The notes under the pieces are model-generated. The model was not told where the DNA came from. It was given only the letters and a program-made list of their open reading frames with translations, and did not search any database. The translations under genes and the position numbers were made by a program. From Micromonospora sp. KC723 (GTDB lineage Bacteria > Actinomycetota > Actinomycetes > Mycobacteriales > Micromonosporaceae): DNA of 33,492 nt. The first letter of the stretch is position 1, and each line of letters starts with the position of its first letter. Positions 14,288 through 21,690 of this stretch are shown one piece after another. The stretch lies in contig NZ_SMKD01000060.1 of NCBI RefSeq assembly GCF_004348595.1, positions 1 through 33,492 on the forward strand, written 5' to 3'.

Positions 14288-15058
14288 ATGAGTCAGCACC
14301 GTCACCCTGGCGCGCCCGGCCGCGCCGGTGCCGTACCGGCGCTCCCGGACCTCCCGGAGGCGACCGTCGCGCGGCTCCCCGAGTACCTCCGTGCCCTGCA
14401 CGGCCTCGCCGAAACCGGTCACGAGACCGTCTCCAGCGAGGAACTGGCCAGCGCCGCCGGCGTCAACTCGGCCAAGCTCCGCAAGGACCTCTCCCAACTG
14501 GGGTCGTACGGCACCCGCGGCGTCGGCTACGACGTCGCGCTCCTGATCGACCAGATCGAGTACGTGCTCGGCCTCACCCAACGGCGGGCCGTCGCCCTGG
14601 TCGGCGTGGGTAATCTCGGTCACGCCCTGGCCGGTTACGACGGCTTCGCCAGCCGGGGTTTCCGGATCGCCGCACTCCTCGACGCGGACCCGAGCCGGGT
14701 CGGCGAGGTGATCAACGGGCTGGTCGTGCGGCACGTCGACGACCTGCCCGAGGTGGCGGCCGAGGAGTCGATCTCGATCGGGGTCATCGCCACCCCCGCC
14801 GGCGCGGCGCAGGCGGTGGCCGACCGGCTCGTCGCTGTCGGTGTCACGAGCATCCTCAACTTCGCCCCGTGCGTACTCTCGGTTCCGGAGGGGGTCGACG
14901 TGCGCAAGGTGGACCTCGCCATCGAGCTGCAGATCCTGTCCTTCCACGAGCACCGCAAGGCATCACTGACCAGGCTCCCCACCACCGGCGGGTCCGCCCT
15001 CACCGCACTGCCCGGCGGGCTCGGGGCCACCGACACCCAGGAGGCGATCGGCACGTGA
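14288..15058 (+). CDS. rex: Redox-sensing transcriptional repressor Rex
   Basis: The 256-residue protein has an N-terminal winged helix (ETVSSEELASAAGVNSAKLR, then KDLSQLGSYGTRGVGYDV, about 50-87) and a C-terminal Rossmann domain with VALVGVGNLGHALAGY (~102-117) that senses NADH/NAD+. RVGEVINGLVV and IGVIATPAGAAQAVAD are also standard Rex segments. Rex represses at a low NADH/NAD+ ratio and leaves DNA when NADH binds. I took ATG at 14288 because the family N-terminus begins there; the frame is open to 14111 but that part covers the promoter. Its stop overlaps the hemA GTG, so rex is the first gene of the haem operon, as in Streptomyces. Confidence 0.95.
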   Translation: MSQHRHPGAPGRAGAVPALPDLPEATVARLPEYLRALHGLAETGHETVSSEELASAAGVNSAKLRKDLSQLGSYGTRGVGYDVALLIDQIEYVLGLTQRRAVALVGVGNLGHALAGYDGFASRGFRIAALLDADPSRVGEVINGLVVRHVDDLPEVAAEESISIGVIATPAGAAQAVADRLVAVGVTSILNFAPCVLSVPEGVDVRKVDLAIELQILSFHEHRKASLTRLPTTGGSALTALPGGLGATDTQEAIGT

Positions 15059-16395
15059 AACTGCTCGTCGTCGGCGCGTCCTACCGCACCGCTCCGGTCG
15101 CCACCCTGGAGCGGTTGGCGGTGGCCCCCGCCGATCTCACCCGCACCCTGGACCGGCTGGTCGCCCAGCCGTACGTCACCGAGGCGGTGCTGATCTCCAC
15201 CTGCAACCGGGTCGAGGTCTACGCCGCCGTGTCCGGCTTCCACGGCGGTCTGGGCGACATCTGCGCCGTGCTGGCCGAGCAGGCCGGATCGTCGCCGGCG
15301 GCGCTCGCCAACCACCTGTACGTGCACTACGACGCCGCCGCGGTCGACCACGTCTTCCGGGTCGCCGCCGGGCTGGACTCGATGGTGGTCGGCGAGGCGC
15401 AGATCCTCGGCCAGCTGCGCGACGCGTACCACTGGGCGACCGGGGCCGACTCCGCCGGCCGCCTGCTGCACGAGTTGATGCAGCAGGCGCTGCGGGTGGG
15501 CAAGCGGGCCCACGCCGAGACCAACATCGACAAGGCCGGGCAGAGCGTGGTGACCGCCGCGTTGGACATGGCCGCCGGTCACTTCGACGGTGACCTCGCC
15601 GGCCGGCCGGCCATGGTGGTCGGCGCGGGCGCGATGGGCGCGCTGGGCGTCGCGACGCTGTCCCGGCGGGGCGCCGGCCCGCTCACCGTCACCAACCGGG
15701 GCGCCGACCGGGCGGTACGCCTGGCCGAGTCGTACGGGGCGAACGCCGTCCCGATGACCGAGCTCGTCCACGCTCTCTCCACAGTGGACATCGTAGTGGC
15801 CGCCACCGCGGCCACCGAACCGGTCCTCACCCTCGACGTGGTGACCCGGGCGCTGGCCCGGCGCGACGCCGACCGGGGTCCGTTGGTCCTGCTTGACCTG
15901 GCCGTGCCGCGCGACGTCGCGCCGGGCGTGGCCGAACTGCCCGGCGTCGAGGTGATCGACATCGACCGGATGGCCGCCCTGCTCGCCGACGGGCCGGCCG
16001 CCGCCGACGCCGCCGAGGTCACCCGGATCGTCACGACCGAGGTCGAGGCCTTCCTGAGCTGGCTGCGCGGCGCCGACGTCGCGCCCACCGTGGCCGCGCT
16101 GCGCGGCCGGGCCGACGACGTGGTCACCACCGAGCTGCGCCGGCTCGCCCAGCGCCGCCCGGAACTCACCGACGACCAGCGCGCCGAGGTGGCCAGGACG
16201 GTGCACCGGGTCGTGCAGCGGCTGCTGCACCAGCCCACCGTGCGGGTACGCCAGTTGGCCGCCGAGCCCGGCGGCGACCAGTACGCCGCGTTGCTGCGTG
16301 AACTGTTCGACCTGGAGGTGCCGCACACCTCCCCGGTGGACACCGTGCCCGACGTGGTCGACACCGACACCACGTACCCCGGAGGTGAGCGATGA
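15055..16395 (+). CDS. hemA: Glutamyl-tRNA reductase
   Basis: This enzyme reduces glutamyl-tRNA(Glu) with NADPH to glutamate-1-semialdehyde, the first step of C5-pathway haem synthesis. In 446 residues the catalytic domain shows LISTCNRVEVYA with the nucleophilic Cys (~50), VFRVAAGLDSMVVGEAQILG (~98-117) and QQALRVGKRAHAETNI. The NADPH domain has MVVGAGAMGALG (~188). The C-terminal dimerisation helix contains VHRVVQRLLHQPTVRVRQLA (~383-402). Start and stop both overlap neighbours by four bases (GTGA with rex, ATGA with hemC). The next-step enzyme, glutamate-1-semialdehyde aminotransferase, is not in the window. Confidence 0.97.
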   Translation: MKLLVVGASYRTAPVATLERLAVAPADLTRTLDRLVAQPYVTEAVLISTCNRVEVYAAVSGFHGGLGDICAVLAEQAGSSPAALANHLYVHYDAAAVDHVFRVAAGLDSMVVGEAQILGQLRDAYHWATGADSAGRLLHELMQQALRVGKRAHAETNIDKAGQSVVTAALDMAAGHFDGDLAGRPAMVVGAGAMGALGVATLSRRGAGPLTVTNRGADRAVRLAESYGANAVPMTELVHALSTVDIVVAATAATEPVLTLDVVTRALARRDADRGPLVLLDLAVPRDVAPGVAELPGVEVIDIDRMAALLADGPAAADAAEVTRIVTTEVEAFLSWLRGADVAPTVAALRGRADDVVTTELRRLAQRRPELTDDQRAEVARTVHRVVQRLLHQPTVRVRQLAAEPGGDQYAALLRELFDLEVPHTSPVDTVPDVVDTDTTYPGGER

Positions 16396-17360
16396 CCGGC
16401 CCCCTGCGCCTCGGCACCCGGGGCAGCGCCCTGGCGCTGGCCCAGTCCGGCCACGTCGCCGAGGCCCTGACCGAGGCCACCGGCCGCGAGGTCGAACTGG
16501 TCGAGATCGTCACCGCCGGCGACCGCTCCTCGGCGCCCGTGCACCGGCTCGGCGTCGGCGTCTTCGTCTCCGCGCTGCGCGACGCGCTGACCGCCGGCAC
16601 CATCGACTTCGCGGTGCACTCCTACAAGGACCTGCCCACCGCCGCCGCGGCCGGGCTGCACATCGCGGCGGTGCCGCCCCGCCAGGACCCGCGCGACGCG
16701 CTGGTCGCCAAGGGCGGTCGTACCCTCGCCGAGCTGCCCCCGGGCGCGCTGGTGGGCACCGGCGCGCTGCGCCGCATCGCCCAGCTGTACGCCCTCGGCA
16801 TGCAGCTGGAGGTCACCCCGATCCGGGGCAACGTGGACACCCGCCTGGGGCGGGTGCTCGGCCCGGAGGCCGACCTCGACGCGGTCGTCCTGGCCCGGGC
16901 CGGCCTGGCCCGGCTGGGCCGGGCCGACGTGATCACCGAGACGCTCGACCCGATGCTGATGCTGCCCGCGCCCGCCCAGGGCGCGCTGGCGGTGGAGTGC
17001 CGGGCCGACGACACCGGCCTGGTCGAGCTGCTCGCGGCGCTCGACGACCCACCGTCCCGCGCCGCGGTCGTCGCGGAGCGGGCGCTGTTGGCCACCCTGG
17101 AGGCCGGATGCTCCGCTCCGGTCGCCGCCTACGCTGAACTCGCCGAGGGCGACTCCGGCGATGAGATCTACCTGCGCGGGGCGGTGATCAGCCCGGACGG
17201 CACCCGTGACCTCCGGCTGTCCCGCACCGGTACGCCCGCCGACGCGGCGGAGATCGGCAAGGCACTCGCCGCCGAACTCCTCGACCTCGGCGCCGACTCG
17301 ATCCTCGGCCACGACGGAAGCACCGGCCCGGGGACCCAGCACATTGGGAGCACAGAATGA
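16392..17360 (+). CDS. hemC: Hydroxymethylbilane synthase (porphobilinogen deaminase)
   Basis: The enzyme condenses four porphobilinogens into hydroxymethylbilane in the cytoplasm. In 322 residues the motifs are RLGTRGSALALAQSG (~5-19), DFAVHSYKDLPT (~75), GTGALRR (~121), ITPIRGN-type substrate Arg region (VTPIRGNVDTRLGRV, ~138-152) and EAGCSAPVAAYAEL (~238), whose Cys holds the dipyrromethane cofactor. All key residues are present, so it should be active. ATG at 16392 follows GGAGG by six bases and overlaps the hemA stop; its own stop overlaps the hemD start (ATGA). Confidence 0.97.
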   Translation: MTGPLRLGTRGSALALAQSGHVAEALTEATGREVELVEIVTAGDRSSAPVHRLGVGVFVSALRDALTAGTIDFAVHSYKDLPTAAAAGLHIAAVPPRQDPRDALVAKGGRTLAELPPGALVGTGALRRIAQLYALGMQLEVTPIRGNVDTRLGRVLGPEADLDAVVLARAGLARLGRADVITETLDPMLMLPAPAQGALAVECRADDTGLVELLAALDDPPSRAAVVAERALLATLEAGCSAPVAAYAELAEGDSGDEIYLRGAVISPDGTRDLRLSRTGTPADAAEIGKALAAELLDLGADSILGHDGSTGPGTQHIGSTE

Positions 17361-18937
17361 CCCGCACCCGTAAGCCCGTAGGCCGGATCGCGTTCGTCGG
17401 GGCGGGCCCCGGTGACCCGGGCCTGCTGACCCGCCGGGCGCACGACGCCCTGGTCGACGCCGACCAGGTCGTGTACGACCGGGGACTGCCCGAGTCGCTG
17501 CTCGACGTCGTCCGCGCCCAGGCCAAGTCCGACGCCCAGTTCACGCCCGCCGAAGGCGTGCCGGGTGACGTGGCGAAGGTGCTCATCTCCGCCGCCCGCT
17601 CCGGGCTGAACGCGGTGCACCTGGTCGCCGGCGACCCGTTCGGCCACGACTCGGTCGTCAAGGAGGTGCAGGCGGTCGCTCGTACCGCCGCGCACTTCGA
17701 GGTGGTACCGGGGGTCGGCCAGGCCGAGGGGGTGGCCACCTACGCCGGTGTGCCGCTGCCGGGCGTACGGACCGCCGCCGACGTCGAGGACGTCAGCACG
17801 CTGGACTTCGACGCGCTGGCCGCCGCGGTCGGCCGGGGTTCGCTGGCCCTCGCGGTGGACGCGGGCGACCTCGCCGCGATCCGGGACGGCCTGCTCGCCG
17901 CCGGGGTGGACGGCGCCACCGGCGTCGGGGTGACCGGTGACGGCACCGGCGAGACGCAGTACACCACCACGTCGACCGTCGACTCCTTCGTCGCGGCGGC
18001 GCTCGGCTTCACCGGCCGGGTGGTGCTCACCGTCGGGGAGGGCGTCGGCCAGCGGGACAAGCTGAGCTGGTGGGAGAACCGCCCGCTGTACGGCTGGAAG
18101 GTGCTCGTTCCCCGGACCAAGGAGCAGGCCGGGGCGATGAGCGCCCGGCTGCGCGCGTACGGGGCGATCCCCTGCGAGGTGCCGACCATCGCGGTCGAGC
18201 CGCCGCGTACCCCGGCGCAGATGGAGCGGGCAGTCAAGGGTCTGGTCGACGGCCGGTACGCCTGGGTCGTCTTCACCTCGGTGAACGCCGTCCGCGCGGT
18301 ATGGGAGAAGTTCGCCGAGCACGGCCTGGACGCCCGGCACTTCGGTGGCGTCAAGATCGCCTGCATCGGTGAGGCGACCGCCGACGCGGTCCGTGCCTTC
18401 GGTATCCAGCCGGAACTGGTCCCGTCGGGCGAGCAGTCCTCCGAGGGCCTGCTGGCCGAGTTCTCCCCGCACGACGAGATCCTCGACCCCGTCGGCCGGG
18501 TGCTGCTGCCGCGCGCCGACATCGCCACCGAGACCCTCGCCGCCGGGCTCACCGAGCGTGGCTGGGAGGTCGACGACGTGACCGCGTACCGGACGGTGCG
18601 GGCCGCGCCGCCGCCCGCCGAGATCCGGGACGCCATCAAGTCGGGCGGCTTCGACGCGGTGCTCTTCACGTCCTCCTCCACCGTGCGGAATCTGGTCGGC
18701 ATCGCCGGGAAGCCGCACGCCCGTACCGTTGTTGCAGTCATCGGGCCCAAGACGGCGGAGACCGCGACCGAGTTCGGCCTGCGGGTCGACGTGCAGCCTG
18801 CGCACGCCTCGGTGCCCGACCTGGTGGAGGCGCTCGCCGCCTACGCCGTCGAGCTGCGCGAGAAGCTCGCCGCCATGCCGGCGAAGCAGCGCCGGGGCTC
18901 GAAGGTGCAGGGGCCGACCGCCCTCCGCTTCCGCTGA
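17357..18937 (+). CDS. hemD: Uroporphyrinogen-III synthase fused to a divergent SUMT-like methyltransferase domain
   Basis: The 526 residues form two domains. Residues ~8-245 resemble uroporphyrinogen-III C-methyltransferase: IAFVGAGPGDPGLLTRRA is kept, but usual RLKGGDPFxFGRG reads HLVAGDPFGHDS, and VPGVTSA / GIPLTHR read VPGVGQA / GVPLPGVR. Residues ~250-500 are uroporphyrinogen-III synthase (HemD): WKVLVPRTKEQAGAMSARL, WVVFTSVNAVRAVWEKF, IACIGEATADAVRAFG, LPRADIATETLAAGL and VLFTSSSTVRNLVG. HemD closes hydroxymethylbilane with inversion of ring D. The methyltransferase half may no longer methylate; it could be structural. Names such as HemD/CysG fusion are used for relatives (Rv0511 from memory). 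The tail is basic. Confidence 0.93.
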   Translation: MTRTRKPVGRIAFVGAGPGDPGLLTRRAHDALVDADQVVYDRGLPESLLDVVRAQAKSDAQFTPAEGVPGDVAKVLISAARSGLNAVHLVAGDPFGHDSVVKEVQAVARTAAHFEVVPGVGQAEGVATYAGVPLPGVRTAADVEDVSTLDFDALAAAVGRGSLALAVDAGDLAAIRDGLLAAGVDGATGVGVTGDGTGETQYTTTSTVDSFVAAALGFTGRVVLTVGEGVGQRDKLSWWENRPLYGWKVLVPRTKEQAGAMSARLRAYGAIPCEVPTIAVEPPRTPAQMERAVKGLVDGRYAWVVFTSVNAVRAVWEKFAEHGLDARHFGGVKIACIGEATADAVRAFGIQPELVPSGEQSSEGLLAEFSPHDEILDPVGRVLLPRADIATETLAAGLTERGWEVDDVTAYRTVRAAPPPAEIRDAIKSGGFDAVLFTSSSTVRNLVGIAGKPHARTVVAVIGPKTAETATEFGLRVDVQPAHASVPDLVEALAAYAVELREKLAAMPAKQRRGSKVQGPTALRFR

Positions 18938-18957
18938 ACGTTTCCAGGAGGCCCCTC

Positions 18958-19941
18958 ATGCCGTACCCCGAGATCCGGCCCCGCCGGTTGCGTCGTAACG
19001 CGGCCGTGCGGCGGCTGGTCTCCGAGACCCGCGTCGACCCGGCCGAGTTGGTCGTGCCGATGTTCGTCAAGGAGGGGCTGGCCGAGCCGCGGGCCATCGC
19101 GTCGCTTCCGGGCGTGCTCCAGCACTCCCGTGACTCGCTGCGCAAGGCCGCCGTGGAGGCGGTCCAGGCCGGGGTGGGCGGCATCATGCTCTTCGGGGTG
19201 CCGGCGTCCCGGGACGAGCGCGGCTCCGGCGGCATCGACCCGAACGGCATCCTCAACGTCGCCATCCGCGACGTCGTCGCCGAGGTGGGCGACGCCACGG
19301 TGGTGATGAGTGACCTCTGCCTCGACGAGTTCACCTCGCACGGGCACTGCGGCGTGCTCACCCCGGACGGCACGGTCGACAACGACGCCACGCTGGCCGC
19401 GTACGCGGAGATGGCGGTGGCCCAGGCCGCCGCCGGGGTCGACGTGGTCGGGCCGTCCGGGATGATGGACGGCCAGGTCGGCGTGGTACGCCGGGCGCTG
19501 GACGCCGCCGGCCACTCCGACGTGGCGGTGCTGGCGTACGCGGTCAAGTACGCCTCGGCGTTCTACGGCCCGTTCCGCGACGCGATCGAATCGGCGCTGG
19601 AGGGGGACCGGCGCACCTACCAGCAGGACCCGGCGAACCTGCGCGAGTCGCTGCGTGAGGTGGCGCTGGACGTCGCCGAGGGCGCCGACATGGTGATGGT
19701 CAAGCCGGCGCTGCCCTACCTCGACGTGGTGTCGGCGGTCCGGGCCGCGGTGGACGTCCCGGTCGCCGCCTACCAGGTCTCCGGCGAGTACGCGATGGTC
19801 GAGGCGGCCGCCGCGAACGGTTGGGTCGACCGGGAGCGGCTGATGCTGGAGACGCTGACGTCGATCCGTCGCGCCGGCGCGCAGATCATCCTCACCTACT
19901 GGGCCGTCGAGGCCGCCCAGTTGCTCCGCCAGCGCTACTGA
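18958..19941 (+). CDS. hemB: Delta-aminolevulinic acid dehydratase (porphobilinogen synthase)
   Basis: It joins two 5-aminolevulinates into porphobilinogen. In 327 residues, the two active-site lysines appear in YAVKYASAFYGPFRDA (~195) and MVMVKPALPYLDVV (~248). The metal loop reads SDLCLDEFTSHGHCGVL (~117-133): first and third Cys of the classical zinc site are kept and the middle one is Asp, a mixed type. FVKEGLAEPRAIASLPGV and VSGEYAMVEAAAANGW are standard. ATG at 18958 has AGGAGG seven bases before it, 20 bp after the hemD stop; last gene of the operon. In pathway order it acts before HemC. Confidence 0.97.
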   Translation: MPYPEIRPRRLRRNAAVRRLVSETRVDPAELVVPMFVKEGLAEPRAIASLPGVLQHSRDSLRKAAVEAVQAGVGGIMLFGVPASRDERGSGGIDPNGILNVAIRDVVAEVGDATVVMSDLCLDEFTSHGHCGVLTPDGTVDNDATLAAYAEMAVAQAAAGVDVVGPSGMMDGQVGVVRRALDAAGHSDVAVLAYAVKYASAFYGPFRDAIESALEGDRRTYQQDPANLRESLREVALDVAEGADMVMVKPALPYLDVVSAVRAAVDVPVAAYQVSGEYAMVEAAAANGWVDRERLMLETLTSIRRAGAQIILTYWAVEAAQLLRQRY

Positions 19942-19994
19942 GCCGGGGTCGGCGCGGTCGACCGTGCGTGGTTCCCAGTATCACCCTCCGTGTT

Positions 19995-20042
19995 CTTTGC
20001 TCTGCTGCTGGTGGACCCCATGCGGACGCTTTGCTCTGCTGC
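19995..20042. repeat. 14-bp direct repeat CTTTGCTCTGCTGC
   Basis: Identical copies at 19995-20008 and 20029-20042, start to start 34 bp. A third, inverted copy with one mismatch is in 20084-20097. Confidence 0.8.
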
Positions 20043-20103
20043 CATGGACGCGACAGCCACGCTGAGTGCGCGGTGCGTATGTGGTAGCAGAGCAAAGCGT
20101 CCG
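20023..20103. repeat. 18-bp perfect inverted repeat with 45-base loop
   Basis: CGGACGCTTTGCTCTGCT (20023-20040) and its exact complement AGCAGAGCAAAGCGTCCG (20086-20103) enclose 45 bases. The stem extends inward by GCC/GGT with one G.T pair. The less GC-rich arms stand out from the surroundings. It may be a REP-like or MITE-like repeat, a small RNA or a processed hairpin after hemB. Confidence 0.85.
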
Positions 20104-20347
20104 AGTGGCGTGACCGACCTTCGTTGAGGGTTCGGCACTATGGCTGCTCACGGCCGGCTTGGCTCGGCCGGTGAACGGCGGCCCGTCAGGGGAACCCGTT
20201 GGGGTTCACCGAGGGTTACATTTTGGCGAATGCCGGCAATGGTCACGCAGAGTTGCGGATTTGGGTTCGGGATCCGGGTTGGTCAATGCGTCGAGGGTTG
20301 CCGTGGCACACTTCTTGCCGGCCTGAAGCTACCGGAGGAGGTCTGCT

Positions 20348-20971
20348 TTGACCGGAATGACCGACAGTCAGGACCACTGGATCTACGTTGTCACGGACAT
20401 CGAGGTCGATGGTCCGTGGCCGGGCCCCAACTCGATGAGATCGTTCGCTTCCGTTGCCGTAACCGGCGACGGCGAGGAACTGGCCCGTTTCGAAGCCGTC
20501 CTCGAACCGCTCCCGGGTGCGGCCCCGAACCCCGACACGTACGCGTGGTTCCAGACCCACCCCGAGGCGTGGGCCGCCGCGACCACCGATCCGCAGCCCG
20601 TCCACGAGGTCATGGCGCGGTTCGTCGGATGGGTGCGCGACCTGCCAGGCCCTCGTATGTTCGCCGCCTCGCCGATCGCCTTCGACGGTGCCTGGATCGA
20701 CTACTACCTTCGACGCTTCACCCGCTACGGCCTGGTCCCGGGCCCCTACGAGAAGGACCGCCTCTTCGACGGCCCCGGCCTGTGCCTGAAAAGCTACGCC
20801 GCAGCGGTCACCGGCCGTCCGGTCGCCGACGTGTCGTCCCGCACCCTGCCCGCCGAATGGCTGGGCAACATTCCGCACACGCACCGCGCAATCGATGACG
20901 CGCGCGGCTACGCGCACCTGCTCGGCGTGCTGTTCCGGCGGGCTCGGACGCTCCGGGAGCCGGCCGGCTGA
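20348..20971 (+). CDS. DEDDh 3'-5' exonuclease / exoribonuclease-like protein
   Basis: In 207 residues the first acidic pair is YVVTDIEVDGPWPG (~14-27; Asp and Glu), a second Asp is in ASPIAFDGAWIDYYL (~108-122) and the His/Asp pair is HRAIDDARGYAHLL (~180-193). This is the DEDDh order of RNase T / DnaQ-type nucleases, and the sequence looks like a relative of RNase AS (Rv2179c) with a C-terminal extension. The target, DNA or RNA, is not fixed by sequence. I chose the rare TTG at 20348: GGAGGAGG ends six bases before it, whereas the in-frame ATG at 20357 would be 15 bases away. Confidence 0.85.
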   Translation: MTGMTDSQDHWIYVVTDIEVDGPWPGPNSMRSFASVAVTGDGEELARFEAVLEPLPGAAPNPDTYAWFQTHPEAWAAATTDPQPVHEVMARFVGWVRDLPGPRMFAASPIAFDGAWIDYYLRRFTRYGLVPGPYEKDRLFDGPGLCLKSYAAAVTGRPVADVSSRTLPAEWLGNIPHTHRAIDDARGYAHLLGVLFRRARTLREPAG

Positions 20972-20999
20972 GCGGAGCCGAGGCCAGACGCCCTCCGGG

Positions 21000-21027
21000 T
21001 TTTCCACAGCGGACGTCGTTGTCCACA
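21000..21027 (+). promoter_or_regulatory. Two DnaA-box-like sites in tandem
   Basis: TTTTCCACA (21000-21008) and TTGTCCACA (21019-21027) are direct repeats 19 bp apart, about two helical turns. TTGTCCACA is the preferred actinomycete DnaA box. They lie just upstream of the XRE-type gene. Confidence 0.5.
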
Positions 21028-21079
21028 GGACGCGTCGCCGGGGTGGCGGAACGGCCCGACGGAACGCGACGGTGGGGCC

Positions 21080-21634
21080 ATGACCGAACCGATCCGCTCC
21101 GCCGACGAACCACCCGACGAGCCGGACAACTTGGCACCCGACCCGCCGGTCGCTGGCCCGGTCGACGCCGAGATCGTCTGGCCGGTCGCCGGCATCGTCC
21201 GCGCCGTCCGCCGACGAGCCGACCGCAGCCAGCGGGAGCTCGCCCGCGCCGCCGGGCTGCACCATGGGACGGTCGGTCGGATCGAGGCGGGTGAGCTGCT
21301 GCCCAGTCTGGCCGTGCTGCACCGGATCCTCGCCGTCGGCGGGTTCCACCTGGCGGTCGTCGACCGGTGCGGTCGGGTACTCCAGCCGATGCGGGACCGC
21401 GACGACATCCGTGACGGCGCCGAGCGGCGCTACCCGGCGCACCTGGACACCATCCTCGACCCGAAGCCGGGCGAGTGGTGGGCCGACATCTACGGGCTGG
21501 CCCGACCGCCGGAGACGTTCTACCGCAACCGTGCCGTCCGGGACGAGATGCGGCGGCGCAGCCAGTGGGAGGTGCGGGTGGCGAAGTACCGGAACGTGCC
21601 GCCCCCGCCCCGCAGCCCGCGTTCCTACTGGTGA
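21080..21634 (+). CDS. XRE-family helix-turn-helix transcription regulator
   Basis: After an acidic, Pro-rich N-terminus of about 35 residues comes a Cro/C1-type HTH: IVRAVRRRADRSQRELARAA, then GLHHGTVGRIEAGELLPSLA (about 39-78). The rest (~80-184) is specific to this family: a short beta segment FHLAVVDRCGRVLQPM, then RRYPAHLDTILDPKPGEWW and a basic, Pro-rich tail. No known ligand domain is visible. The downstream part resembles actinobacterial XRE proteins of unknown role; there is no toxin partner beside it. The ATG at 21080 has only a GTGGGG upstream. The gene ends in a shared hairpin with the convergent nuclease gene. Confidence 0.85.
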   Translation: MTEPIRSADEPPDEPDNLAPDPPVAGPVDAEIVWPVAGIVRAVRRRADRSQRELARAAGLHHGTVGRIEAGELLPSLAVLHRILAVGGFHLAVVDRCGRVLQPMRDRDDIRDGAERRYPAHLDTILDPKPGEWWADIYGLARPPETFYRNRAVRDEMRRRSQWEVRVAKYRNVPPPPRSPRSYW

Positions 21635-21673
21635 CGGCCCGCCGGTCAGGGTCACCCTGGCCGGCGGGCCGTC
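21633..21673. terminator. Bidirectional hairpin terminator
   Basis: A 13-bp stem (21633-21645 with 21661-21673, GACGGCCCGCCGG and complement) continues through a T.G pair into CAGGGT/ACCCTG around one base at 21653. It lies in the 56-bp space between convergent genes and can serve both. Confidence 0.8.
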
Positions 21674-21690
21674 GTCGTACCGGTCGAGAC

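Larger units (their letters stand above)
19942..20347. other. Gap between hemB and exonuclease gene
   Basis: These 406 bases lack a convincing gene; short frames have no family features. The left half contains the inverted and direct repeats described separately (19995-20103). The right half contains no motif I can name apart from a strong ribosome site at its end. Confidence 0.6.

Noticed and set aside
20348..21634. Exonuclease plus XRE regulator as a toxin-antitoxin or defence pair
   Set aside because: The genes are 108 bp apart, neither resembles known toxin families, and the XRE protein has its own upstream sites.
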